64,000 nt of DNA, from the NCBI GenBank assembly GCA_031271965.1, contig JAISUS010000003.1, positions 1 through 64,000 of the forward strand, given 5' to 3'. Made by a program: the position numbers and the translations under genes. The notes beneath the pieces were generated by a model. That model worked only from the letters and a program-made list of their open reading frames with translations, had not been told where the DNA came from and did not search any database. Source of the DNA: Prevotella sp. (GTDB taxonomy: Bacteria > Bacteroidota > Bacteroidia > Bacteroidales > Dysgonomonadaceae). Numbering within the stretch: the first letter of the stretch is position 1; the number at the start of each line of letters is the position of its first letter. Positions 1 through 8,338 of the stretch are shown one piece after another.

Positions 1-42
1 AAGCAAAGCCTGTGTAAAGCCGGAGTCCCCGCCTTTTGGACA

Positions 43-243
43 TAGGGCAACCGTATCAAAATACCATCAAAAAGTTTATTATCTATTAAAGAGACACATA
101 CAGTTCTTCTAAAAAAATAAAACATTAAGCTGGATTGCTTCGGGACAAGCCCTCGCAATGACGAGAGTGCTTCACTGTGAACGTCATTGCGAACAGAGTG
201 AAGCAATCCAGAAAATGAAATAAATTTTGATGGGGTTGCCCTA
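43..243 (+). repeat. MITE-like repeat, copy 1
   Basis: A 201-base element bounded by terminal inverted repeats. The left end reads TAGGGCAACCGTATCAAAAT and the right end is its near complement, ending in CCCTA. Inside lies a second, longer inverted repeat: GGATTGCTTC near 132 pairs with GAAGCAATCC near 200, and CGCAATGACG pairs with CGTCATTGCG, so the centre can fold into a long hairpin. Both ends carry TA, as expected for an element that duplicates a TA target. No transposase is encoded, so it would have to move in trans. Copy 2 at 421-617 is the same element in opposite orientation. The MITE interpretation is inferred from structure. Confidence 0.75.
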
Positions 244-256
244 TGTCGGACAGGGT

Positions 257-696
257 AACGCTTGTTTTTTAGTAAATTATTGTTAGTACAATACAACACG
301 CGTATGCGCGCGTAAGGTAGGAATGCCATATATTTTACCCGAAAAATCTTTTATTTATCCCGCAAAGAAAGCAGTGGATTTTGAAGTTTTTTTGAACTCA
401 GAAAAAAGTCAATACGTAACTAGGTCAACCGCATCAAAATTTAGTTCATTTTCTGGATTGCTTCACTATGTTCGCAATGACGTTCACAGTAAAGCACTTT
501 TCGTCATTGCGGGGGCTTGTTCCGAAGCAATCCAGCTGAATGTTTTATTTTTTTAACTGTATATATATCTTTAATAGACAATAAACTCTTTGATGGTATT
601 TTGATGCGGTTGCCCTATTTCTTTACGTTGTGGGTATGCATATTGCGCAGAAAAGATTAATAGAAGCAGGCTTATTAGAATAATTTTTCTTTTCAT
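257..696 (-). pseudogene. Broken secreted-protein gene interrupted by a repeat
   Basis: On the minus strand an ATG at 694-696 opens a frame starting MKRKIILISLLLLIFSAQ, a convincing signal peptide. The frame runs into repeat copy 2 at 617 and stops at 571-573 after 41 residues. A TATATTTG -7 box at 724-731 lies 27 bases upstream, so the control region looks intact. If the element is removed and one TA kept, the frame soon meets further stops, and what remains down to about 257 is short and degenerate. The gene was therefore probably already decaying or has accumulated changes since insertion. The original product cannot be recognised. Confidence 0.5.
421..617 (-). repeat. MITE-like repeat, copy 2 (inverted)
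   Basis: A 197-base inverted copy of the element at 43-243. Read on the minus strand it starts TAGGGCAACCGCATCAAAAT and ends GATGCGGTTGACCTA reversed, and it can be aligned by eye with copy 1 over its whole length with scattered substitutions and a few small gaps. It has the same hairpin core (GGATTGCTTC and GAAGCAATCC arms). It interrupts a minus-strand reading frame with a signal peptide at base 617. An apparent frame of 77 codons at 323-556 overlaps this repeat and is not treated as a gene. Confidence 0.75.
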
Positions 697-723
697 GATA
701 AACGGATTTTAGATTGGTATAAG

Positions 724-731
724 CAAATATA
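724..731 (-). promoter_or_regulatory. -7 box of the broken gene
   Basis: Minus-strand TATATTTG, matching the Bacteroidota TAnnTTTG -7 consensus, 27 bases upstream of the ATG at 696. Confidence 0.5.
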
Positions 732-743
732 AGACTTAAAATA

Positions 744-774
744 TTGGCTTTCAGAAAATATATCTATAAATTTG
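744..774 (+). promoter_or_regulatory. Promoter of the TonB-dependent receptor gene
   Basis: A TTG at 744-746 lies 20 bases before TAAATTTG at 767-774, fitting the Bacteroidota TTTG/TAnnTTTG promoter. The start codon is 18 bases beyond the -7 box. It is divergent from the minus-strand promoter at 724-731. Confidence 0.6.
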
Positions 775-792
775 CTTAACAAATAAAACTAT

Positions 793-3204
793 ATGATAAA
801 GAAAATCATCTTACTGCTAACTATATTTATTACTTCATTTACTTATGCACAACAAGTGAAAATAGCAGGCAAGGTGTTGAACTACCAAAAGCAACCTTTG
901 GAAAATGTTTCTGTATCACAGTTACATAGTCGCAACGGAGTGATGACAAACGCCCGTGGCGAATATCTTATCTCTGTTTCTTCAGGAGACTCGGTTCGGC
1001 TTGTTTTCTCATTGCTTGGCTATAATCAGCATCAATATATTTTACCGCGACTGGAAAAAAATATTGAATTGGATGTTATTCTGGAGGAAGATAACAGGGA
1101 GTTAAATGTAGTTACAGTTGAGGGACAACGTACTGTGACTGCTGTTATTGAACGGATAGATTATCTGGCAACTAAGCGTGCTTCCAGTCCGTGGGGAAGT
1201 CTCGAATCACTCCTTGTAACAATGGGAGGAGTAAGTACTAATAATGAGTTAAGTTCTCAGTACTCAGTCCGTGGAGGAAACTTTGATGAGAATATAGTTT
1301 ATGTCAACGGATTGGAGATATACAGGCCTCTGCTGGTACGTTCGGCTCAGCAGGAAGGGTTAAGTTTTATAAATCCTAACATGATAAAGTCGGTTGGATT
1401 TTCAGCTGGTGGATATAGTGCTGAATATGGAGATAAAATGTCTTCGGTTCTTGATATAACATACCGTAAACCTGAAAAATCTGAAGGCTCAGCTTCCACT
1501 AGCTTTTTAGGTGGAGATGTACATGTCGGCAATTCTTCGGGACGTTTTTCTCAAATTACAGGGATTCGTTATAAGACAATCCGTTCATTGATGAATACAA
1601 CAGATACAAAGGCCGAATTTGACCCTTCTTTCTTCGATATTCAATCTTTCATGGCTTATAATTTGTCTTCTAAATGGGAAGTCAATTTCTTGGGAAATTA
1701 TTCGCATAATCTGTATAAATATACTCCGCGCACACGTAACACTAGTTTTGGTACATTAAATATGTTGAGGAATTTTACAGTTTATTTTGATGGTCAAGAA
1801 AAAGATAAATTTCTGACGTATCAGGCGGCTTTGACTTTGAAAGGAAGGGTTAATAATAATTTGAACATTGGAATAACGGGCTCGACGTTTGCTTCCGATG
1901 AGCAGGAACGATATGATATAGAGGGGCGTTATTTATTGAAAGAGTTTGATGAATCAGGAATTGGAGTGACAGACGATTCTTCTGTCTTGGGAATAGGTAC
2001 ATACATGGAACATGCGCGCAACAAGGTAGAGTCTGAAGTATATACCTTTACACATTTTGGTGATTTTAAGGTAGATAGCCATTTGCTTAAATGGGGGCTG
2101 ACATATCAGAGAGAAATTATAAAAGATAAGATTAAAGAATGGGAGATGCGTGATTCTGCCGGATACTCCTTACCGAATACAGGCATAGATGTAAACATGT
2201 ATTCGAATTTAAAATCAGATAATCATATCAATTCATCGCGTTTTTCAGGGTTTTTACAAGATACTTACCGATTAAAAACTGAAAAGGGGTTATTTATATT
2301 GAATGCAGGATTTCGTGCTGCTTATTGGACTTTCAATGAGGAATTTATATTCAGTCCGCGTGGGGCTTTAGCTTTTGTGCCGGAAGGTATGGATAACTTA
2401 TCTGTACGCTTGGCGGGAGGAATCTATTATCAGGCCCCTTTCTATAAGGAGTTTCAGCGTATAGTCAATGTTGGTGGGAATAATATTATTGAATTGAATA
2501 AGGATATTAAATCTCAAAAATCGATTCATATAATTTTAGGGGGTGATTATTATTTTAGAGGTAAAGATCAGGGTACGTCTCCTTTTAAATTGTCAGGCGA
2601 ATTATATTACAAGAACATGTCCGATCTGATACCATATACCGTAAACAATGTAAAAATCAGATATTCGGGAGAGAATTCGGCTAAAGGGTATGTTATGGGG
2701 CTTAATCTGAAACTATATGGAGAATTTATACCCGGAGCAGATAGTTGGATAAGCTTTGGTCTAATGAAAGCGCAGCAAGATATAGAGGGTATAAAAGTGC
2801 CCTTGCCTACCGATCAGCGATACAATTTTGCTCTATTTTTTCAAGATTACTTTCCCGGTTATGAGCGTTTGCGTATGAGCCTGAGAGGCCTCTTGTCACA
2901 TGGGTTGCCTGTTTCTGCTCCATATAAAGGATATGAGAACGGATATTTCCGTACTCCTGCATATAAGCGAGTGGATATTGGTTTTTCATGGCAGATATTA
3001 GGTGAAGATTTTGCTATTCGCAATAAGAATTCGTTTTGTAAAGCATTCAAAAATATATGGTTAGGATTGGATGTTTTTAATATTTTTGATATGCAGAATA
3101 CAAACACATATTATTGGGTAAGTGATGTCTACAATCAGCAGTATGCTGTTCCTAATTATCTTACGGGGAGACAGTTGAATGTGAAACTAATGGCGGAATT
3201 CTAG
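793..3204 (+). CDS. TonB-dependent outer-membrane receptor
   Basis: An 803-residue outer-membrane receptor for TonB-powered uptake; the substrate cannot be told from sequence. Residues 1-19 are a signal peptide ending before AQQ. Residues 22-100 form a CarboxypepD_reg-like domain (VAGKV-type start, NARGEYLISV in the middle). A plug domain follows at roughly 125-230 with YSVRGGNFDENIVYVNG, and the rest is beta barrel, ending in aromatic-terminated strands (NVKLMAEF). It is shorter than SusC-type receptors (about 1000 residues) and has no SusD neighbour, so a glycan role is not indicated. It appears to be transcribed alone from the promoter at 744-774. Confidence 0.9.
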   Translation: MIKKIILLLTIFITSFTYAQQVKIAGKVLNYQKQPLENVSVSQLHSRNGVMTNARGEYLISVSSGDSVRLVFSLLGYNQHQYILPRLEKNIELDVILEEDNRELNVVTVEGQRTVTAVIERIDYLATKRASSPWGSLESLLVTMGGVSTNNELSSQYSVRGGNFDENIVYVNGLEIYRPLLVRSAQQEGLSFINPNMIKSVGFSAGGYSAEYGDKMSSVLDITYRKPEKSEGSASTSFLGGDVHVGNSSGRFSQITGIRYKTIRSLMNTTDTKAEFDPSFFDIQSFMAYNLSSKWEVNFLGNYSHNLYKYTPRTRNTSFGTLNMLRNFTVYFDGQEKDKFLTYQAALTLKGRVNNNLNIGITGSTFASDEQERYDIEGRYLLKEFDESGIGVTDDSSVLGIGTYMEHARNKVESEVYTFTHFGDFKVDSHLLKWGLTYQREIIKDKIKEWEMRDSAGYSLPNTGIDVNMYSNLKSDNHINSSRFSGFLQDTYRLKTEKGLFILNAGFRAAYWTFNEEFIFSPRGALAFVPEGMDNLSVRLAGGIYYQAPFYKEFQRIVNVGGNNIIELNKDIKSQKSIHIILGGDYYFRGKDQGTSPFKLSGELYYKNMSDLIPYTVNNVKIRYSGENSAKGYVMGLNLKLYGEFIPGADSWISFGLMKAQQDIEGIKVPLPTDQRYNFALFFQDYFPGYERLRMSLRGLLSHGLPVSAPYKGYENGYFRTPAYKRVDIGFSWQILGEDFAIRNKNSFCKAFKNIWLGLDVFNIFDMQNTNTYYWVSDVYNQQYAVPNYLTGRQLNVKLMAEF

Positions 3205-3317
3205 AATTATTACAATTCAATAATACATTCTAAAACTATTTAAAAATAATTCATTTTAAAGGGAAATCTTTTTAACATCTTTAATATATAAAAAATACAG
3301 AGGTTGGATTAAATCTA

Positions 3318-3325
3318 TACCTTTG
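3318..3325 (+). promoter_or_regulatory. -7 box before the alcohol dehydrogenase gene
   Basis: TACCTTTG matches TAnnTTTG and sits 23 bases before the ATG at 3349. No good TTTG -33 element is seen at the usual distance. Confidence 0.45.
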
Positions 3326-3348
3326 TTCTTTATCACAAAAAATAGAGT

Positions 3349-4488
3349 ATGGAAAATTTTATTTATGCTAATCCCGTGAAAATCATTTTCGGGAAAGATA
3401 CAATCAAAGAAATAGTAAATGAGATTCCAAAGGGTAGTAAAGTCTTGATGACTTACGGTGGAGGTAGTATTAAAAATAATGGAGTATACGATCAGGTTGT
3501 TAAAGCATTAAGTGCTTACGAATGGTATGAGTTTTCAGGCATAGAACCAAATCCTCATTACGAGACTTGTATGAAAGCTGTAGCATTGATAAAGGAAAAA
3601 GGTATTGACTTTATTTTGTCCGTAGGCGGGGGCTCTGTATTGGATGCAACTAAATTTATAGCAGCAGCTGTATGCTTCGAGGGTGGTGATCCGTGGCAAA
3701 TATTGTCTAAAAGAAGTGAAGTGAAGAAAGCCCTTCCTTTCGGAGATATTATAACATTGCCTGCAACAGGTTCTGAAATGAATGCCGGTGCAGTTATCAC
3801 CCGGGCCGAAACGCAGGAGAAGCTGGCATTTGGATCGCCTTATACTTATCCTAAATTTTCGGTGCTTGATCCTACCGTTACATATAGTTTACCTCCTCGT
3901 CAGATAGGAAATGGGGTAGTAGATGCTTTTGTACATGTAATGGAGCAATATCTTACTTATAGTGAGAGTAATGCTTTGTTGCAGGATCATATGGCTGAAG
4001 CAATAGTGAAAACTCTGGTTATTGAAGGACCTAAAGCATTAATTACTCCAACTGATTATGATGTGCGTGCAAATCTGATGTGGGCTTCTACATGGGCTTT
4101 GAATGGATGGATATCGCAAGGTGTTCCGGAGGATTGGGCTACCCATATGATCGGACACGAAATCACAGCTTTTTATGGCTTAGATCATGCGCAAACATTA
4201 GCAATTGTACTTCCGGGTGTAATGACTGTATTAAAAGAGCAAAAAGGAAAGAAAATTATTCGTCTGGGTAAAGAAGTTTTTGGAACGGATGATATTGATG
4301 ATACAATTAAAGCTGTTGAAGGATTTTTCGAAAAAATGGGAGTGAAAACACATCTTTCAGATTATGGTTTAGATGATGAAGCTATCGCTAAAGTTTCGGA
4401 TCGTTTGGCTAAAAGAGGTTGGAAATTAGGCGAATGCGGTAATATTACAGCAGATACGGTGAAGGAGATTTTAACAATCAGGAAATAA
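3349..4488 (+). CDS. Iron-containing alcohol dehydrogenase, YqhD/BdhA type
   Basis: A 379-residue cytosolic group III alcohol or aldehyde reductase, probably using NADPH on butanol-like alcohols or toxic aldehydes. GGGS motifs at residues 37-40 and 93-96 form the dinucleotide site. The metal ligands line up as Asp192, His196, His266 and His280, in VVDAFVH, THMIGH and LDHAQ. The length matches E. coli YqhD (387). It has its own upstream -7 box and no close operon partner. Exact substrate is not deducible; butanol dehydrogenase is the usual annotation. Confidence 0.9.
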   Translation: MENFIYANPVKIIFGKDTIKEIVNEIPKGSKVLMTYGGGSIKNNGVYDQVVKALSAYEWYEFSGIEPNPHYETCMKAVALIKEKGIDFILSVGGGSVLDATKFIAAAVCFEGGDPWQILSKRSEVKKALPFGDIITLPATGSEMNAGAVITRAETQEKLAFGSPYTYPKFSVLDPTVTYSLPPRQIGNGVVDAFVHVMEQYLTYSESNALLQDHMAEAIVKTLVIEGPKALITPTDYDVRANLMWASTWALNGWISQGVPEDWATHMIGHEITAFYGLDHAQTLAIVLPGVMTVLKEQKGKKIIRLGKEVFGTDDIDDTIKAVEGFFEKMGVKTHLSDYGLDDEAIAKVSDRLAKRGWKLGECGNITADTVKEILTIRK

Positions 4489-4588
4489 ACGAAGGCTTTA
4501 AAATGATAGTAAATAAAGATTTTTTATGTTAAAAACAATAGGAAAACATTAGCATTATTTATAAAAAATATGTTTTATAATATGTTTT

Positions 4589-4726
4589 TAAATTTGGTAA
4601 GGTATCCTAAAAGTCGTTTCTTTGTAACGATAACCAAACAATCTTTATTTACCTTAAAGCCTAATACCTAATTAACTCACACATCAGAGGAGGTTTCAGA
4701 TCAGAAGCCTCCTCTGATGTCTTTTT
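4589..4726 (+). ncRNA. Candidate small RNA with strong terminator
   Basis: TAAATTTG at 4589-4596 is a good -7 box, and a near-perfect 17 bp hairpin with T-tract closes the region at 4681-4726. Between about 4603 and 4680 there is no ATG, so the predicted transcript of about 120 bases is non-coding. The upstream alcohol dehydrogenase stops 190 bases before the hairpin, so the terminator could instead serve that gene. No known RNA family was recognised. Confidence 0.4.
4681..4726 (+). terminator. Rho-independent terminator
   Basis: Arms 4681-4697 and 4704-4720 pair over 17 bp with one G-T wobble around a 6-base loop, followed by CTTTTT. It reads on the plus strand and abuts the prmA stop on the other strand. 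Confidence 0.8.
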
Positions 4727-5564
4727 AAGCCTTTATAAACTTAACAGCAGTCCAGTTCTCCTTTGTTGTATTATAACAGAATGTAAGCCCGTTCTTGTTG
4801 CACTCCTGTGTAATAGAAGGAATATCCTCTACATAGAAGCCACTCATATAGAGATAGCCTCCTTGATTCAATACGGATGAGTATATATGAATATCGTTCA
4901 GTAGGATATTACGGTTTATATTAGCCAGAATTATATCGAATGTCTTATCGCCGAGTAATTCAGCTCCTCCGATCTGCACATCTATATTTCCTATGTGATT
5001 TAAGTTCAGATTTTCAACAGCGTTATCGTATGCCCATTGGTCTATATCGATAGCTGTAATTGGATCAGCACCTCTCATCGATGCCAGAATAGCCAGAATA
5101 GCGGTTCCTGTTCCCATATCGAGCACCGATTTTCCTTTGAAGTCACCTTTCAATATCTCTCTTATTATTAGTTCTGTAGTCTGGTGATGTCCTGTTCCGA
5201 ATGCCATTTTGGGATCTATATATATATTGTAATCATATGTAGGCGGAACGTTATGGAATGTACTCTGAATAATGCATTTGTCATCTATAATCAGCGGCTG
5301 GAAATAGTTCTTTTCCCATTCTTCGTTCCAGTTTTGCTCTTCAATACTCTTAAAAGTATAAATGATTTCGGCTTCTATAGGCAGGCTATTCAGAGTTTCT
5401 TGTAATTTTTCTTTATCAAATATTTCACTTTGAATATAGGCTATTGTGCCATATTCTTCTTCTACAAAGCTCTCAAATCCTATTTCTCCGATTGTTGCAG
5501 ATAGTATGCTGTTAACTACCTCATCGTTTGGAGTACATGTAAATTTAACTTCAATATATGTCAT
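4725..5564 (-). CDS. prmA: Ribosomal protein L11 methyltransferase
   Basis: A 279-residue SAM-dependent enzyme that trimethylates ribosomal protein L11 in the cytosol. The N-terminal ~100 residues are the substrate-recognition domain. The Rossmann methyltransferase follows with SAM motif I DMGTGTAILAI and an ANINRNIL motif IV. FGTGHHQTT, just before motif I, is characteristic of the PrmA family. Length is typical (about 280-300). A -7 box lies 17 bases upstream at 5581-5588. Confidence 0.93.
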   Translation of the reverse strand: MTYIEVKFTCTPNDEVVNSILSATIGEIGFESFVEEEYGTIAYIQSEIFDKEKLQETLNSLPIEAEIIYTFKSIEEQNWNEEWEKNYFQPLIIDDKCIIQSTFHNVPPTYDYNIYIDPKMAFGTGHHQTTELIIREILKGDFKGKSVLDMGTGTAILAILASMRGADPITAIDIDQWAYDNAVENLNLNHIGNIDVQIGGAELLGDKTFDIILANINRNILLNDIHIYSSVLNQGGYLYMSGFYVEDIPSITQECNKNGLTFCYNTTKENWTAVKFIKA

Positions 5565-5580
5565 GATAATTTATTTTGTG

Positions 5581-5588
5581 CAAAAATA
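5581..5588 (-). promoter_or_regulatory. -7 box of prmA
   Basis: Minus-strand TATTTTTG fits TAnnTTTG and lies 17 bases upstream of the prmA ATG, implying a very short leader. Confidence 0.5.
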
Positions 5589-5696
5589 CATTATTTATTC
5601 CGGCATTCCATTTTAATATTTGATATTACTGTACAATAAAAATTTTAACATAATAGATCTTTTATTTTAACTATTGTTGTATCTTGATGTGAATAA

Positions 5697-5730
5697 ACAA
5701 AAAAGCTCTGCGTATTATTATGCAGAGCTT
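5697..5730 (-). terminator. Terminator of the S9 peptidase gene
   Basis: AAGCTCTGC (5703-5711) pairs with GCAGAGCTT (5722-5730). Read on the minus strand it is followed by a T-tract, 20 bases after the stop codon of the peptidase gene. Confidence 0.8.
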
Positions 5731-5749
5731 TCCAACCGTATCAATAGTT

Positions 5750-8170
5750 TTATTTCTTGTTCTTTACATATTTTTCCAGCCACTGATCTTGTTCCCATAG
5801 CAGATGAAGAACAGATTCTTTGGCTGCATATCCGTGACTTTCTTTTGGTAGGATAACCAGTCGTGCCGGTGCGCCAAGTCCTTTTAATGCATTGAAGTAG
5901 CGTTCACTCTGCATCGTGTGTGTGCCTGGATTATTATCATCACCTCCGTGTATAAGCAACAATGGGTGTTTCATTTTATCGGCATGCATAAATGGTGACA
6001 TTGTATTATATACTTCAGGTGCTTCCCAATAGTTGCGTTCTTCCGCCTGGAATCCGAACGGAGTCAGAGTTCTGTTATAAGCTCCACTACGGGCGATACC
6101 TGCTGCAAATAAATCGGAGTGTGTGAGTAGATTTGCTGTCATAAATGCTCCGTAAGAGTGACCTCCTACTGCAACCCGGTTTCTGTCTACATAACCTAGT
6201 TCCTCAACAGCATCGATAGCCGCTTTAGCATTGGCTACGAGTTGTTCTATAAATGTATCGTTAGGCTCAGATTTACCTTCTCCTACGATAGGGAATGCAG
6301 CATCATCCAAAATGGCATATCCGCGTGTCACCCAATAGATAGGTGAACCATAGTAAGGATATATAAATTCGTTTGGATTAGTCGTGTTTTGCCCGGCACT
6401 GCTTTTATCTTTATACTCAGTAGGGTAGGCCCACATCACCATTGGCAGTTTTTCTTTCTTTTGCATATCATATCCGGCAGGAAGGTATAATGTACCAGTC
6501 AATTCAACTCCATCCGGACGTTTGTATTTTATGACCTCTTTATATACGTTTGCGATGCTTTTGAATGGGTTATCGAAGTGTGTAACTGGTATGGGAGCTA
6601 TTCTTTTTTTAGTATTTAGTATAAAATAATTCGGGTACTCAATCGGTGATTGTAAGCGAATAAGGTATTCTCCACGTTTAGCATCATTGATAGAAATTAT
6701 ATCCAGTTTTTTATCTGTATAATTTGACTGATATAAACGTTTGCTCACTTTTGTTTTCAGATCAAACTCATCAACAAAAGGAAACTGTCCTTTTTCTGTA
6801 TATCCATCACCGATTAGGTATGCTTTTTCTCCATCTATGTTGAGTACATTACGGCCATATTGGTTTCTCTTTGTATCAAAGTTTCCCGGATCGCTGTATA
6901 CATCCTGATAGTTTCTATCTGATATAACTATAGGCTCATGTTTCGAGTTTGATGGATTAAATAAATAGGTTTTTGTATTTCGCGTATTCCACCAGTTGTC
7001 ATATAAAACGGCAACATTTTCATTGCCCCATAGTATTCCGGCATAGCGGTTTATTGTTTTAACTAGGCTTGTGGGTTGTCCTGTGAATGGGGCTGCCAAT
7101 TGAAATATTTCATCTCTCTTAGGTACTTGCTTTTCCTGATCGCCTCCATCCAGAGCCTCTGCCCAATAAAGAGTTGCCGGTTGGTCTGATCGCCAAGAAA
7201 TACTGCGTTTACCTGTATAAGTAGACATAAATCCTTTTGGTATTACTTCCAGTAAAGGTCTTTCATTAAACTTGCTTATTAATTTACCGTCCAAATCATA
7301 TATGTTTGTTTCAGAGGGAAATCTGCCTAAAGGAACGATATACGAAAAAGGACGCTTGATAGTAGATATGAGGATATAATTTCCATCGGGAGAAAATATT
7401 TCACCTGAGTAGATTGCTTTTTCTTTCCATAATGTAGTTTTCCCGGTCAAATCGACTTTATACAATTCGGAAGTGGCCAATGCTTCAAAATTAGCTTCGT
7501 CGGTAACATTTTGCAATAAATCCTGATATGTACGATTCTGAGCTTTTTCTCCTTTTTCGCTTATAGAAATGGTAGGGCCTGTCGGTACGGCCTCTTTGGC
7601 ATCAATCAATGCTGCTTTGTCTTTAGGTAATACACGTATTAGAAGAGAATTATTGTCTCTAAACCAAGTGTATGGATTGCCCATATTGGCGTTAAGGTTG
7701 TCTTCTGTCAATTTTATAGCTTTTCCTATCGCTACATCTATATACCATAGCTCTACACCTTTCTGAGTTGTGTTTGTGAAAGCTATTTTTGTTTCGTCAG
7801 GAGACCAGCTCATGTTGCTTATTCTTGCATTCTCAGGTAATCCTTCTATTTGCTTAGCTTCAACATCGTTAAAATTCTTATATTTCAAGTTATTCAGATA
7901 AGTAGTCGTGCTTGCAATATTTGTTTTGGGGTTGATTCTGAGCCCCGCCAACCTTATTTCTTGTTCCGATAAGTCGGCTAACGTTTTGTATGTATTTCTG
8001 TATTGAAATATCATTTTTGTTCGCTTACTATCCATCATTAGGGACGGAGCACGTTCGAAATCAGCGAGTTCCAAAATTTCTTTCGGTGGCTTCTGATAAA
8101 CCAGCTCTTCCTGAGCTGATATGCTTAGAGTGAAGCAAGAAACTAAAAATAAATAGAGTAATTTTTTCAT
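5750..8170 (-). CDS. Secreted S9 family serine peptidase
   Basis: An 806-residue prolyl-oligopeptidase-family protein, probably periplasmic, cleaving oligopeptides. Residues 1-19 are a signal peptide (ending SISAQ). A long beta-propeller region follows, then the alpha/beta hydrolase domain over the last ~260 residues. The catalytic triad is visible: Ser near residue 671 in GGHSYGAFM, Asp near 743 in GGDDNNPG, His near 778 in ESHGYA. The GGHSYGAF context resembles the glutamyl endopeptidase-like branch (S9D) more than DPP IV. There is no type IX sorting domain at the C-terminus. It appears monocistronic with its own terminator. Confidence 0.88.
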   Translation of the reverse strand: MKKLLYLFLVSCFTLSISAQEELVYQKPPKEILELADFERAPSLMMDSKRTKMIFQYRNTYKTLADLSEQEIRLAGLRINPKTNIASTTTYLNNLKYKNFNDVEAKQIEGLPENARISNMSWSPDETKIAFTNTTQKGVELWYIDVAIGKAIKLTEDNLNANMGNPYTWFRDNNSLLIRVLPKDKAALIDAKEAVPTGPTISISEKGEKAQNRTYQDLLQNVTDEANFEALATSELYKVDLTGKTTLWKEKAIYSGEIFSPDGNYILISTIKRPFSYIVPLGRFPSETNIYDLDGKLISKFNERPLLEVIPKGFMSTYTGKRSISWRSDQPATLYWAEALDGGDQEKQVPKRDEIFQLAAPFTGQPTSLVKTINRYAGILWGNENVAVLYDNWWNTRNTKTYLFNPSNSKHEPIVISDRNYQDVYSDPGNFDTKRNQYGRNVLNIDGEKAYLIGDGYTEKGQFPFVDEFDLKTKVSKRLYQSNYTDKKLDIISINDAKRGEYLIRLQSPIEYPNYFILNTKKRIAPIPVTHFDNPFKSIANVYKEVIKYKRPDGVELTGTLYLPAGYDMQKKEKLPMVMWAYPTEYKDKSSAGQNTTNPNEFIYPYYGSPIYWVTRGYAILDDAAFPIVGEGKSEPNDTFIEQLVANAKAAIDAVEELGYVDRNRVAVGGHSYGAFMTANLLTHSDLFAAGIARSGAYNRTLTPFGFQAEERNYWEAPEVYNTMSPFMHADKMKHPLLLIHGGDDNNPGTHTMQSERYFNALKGLGAPARLVILPKESHGYAAKESVLHLLWEQDQWLEKYVKNKK

Positions 8171-8289
8171 AATAAGATATTTTGTGTTTTTTAAACAGAT
8201 GAAAGGATAAAAGTAAGAAATTTTGAACTAAGGTTTGTGCCCAATTGTAATTATTTATTTTACAATTTACTAAATTATCGTAATGAAAA

Positions 8290-8319
8290 AATAAGCCTCT
8301 GAACATTCAGAAGCTTATT
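8290..8319 (-). terminator. Terminator of the porin gene
   Basis: AATAAGCCTCTGA (8290-8302) pairs with TCAGAAGCTTATT (8307-8319) with one mismatch. The minus-strand continuation is T-rich. It lies 20 bases after the porin stop codon. Confidence 0.7.
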
Positions 8320-8338
8320 CTTATATATTAAAATCAAT

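Noticed and set aside
323-556. A 77-codon plus-strand open frame
   Set aside because: It runs into the second MITE-like repeat, has no plausible promoter or family features, and is explained as a chance frame across the repeat.
1-620. CRISPR array
   Set aside because: The repeated sequences are two large inverted copies, not short regularly spaced direct repeats.
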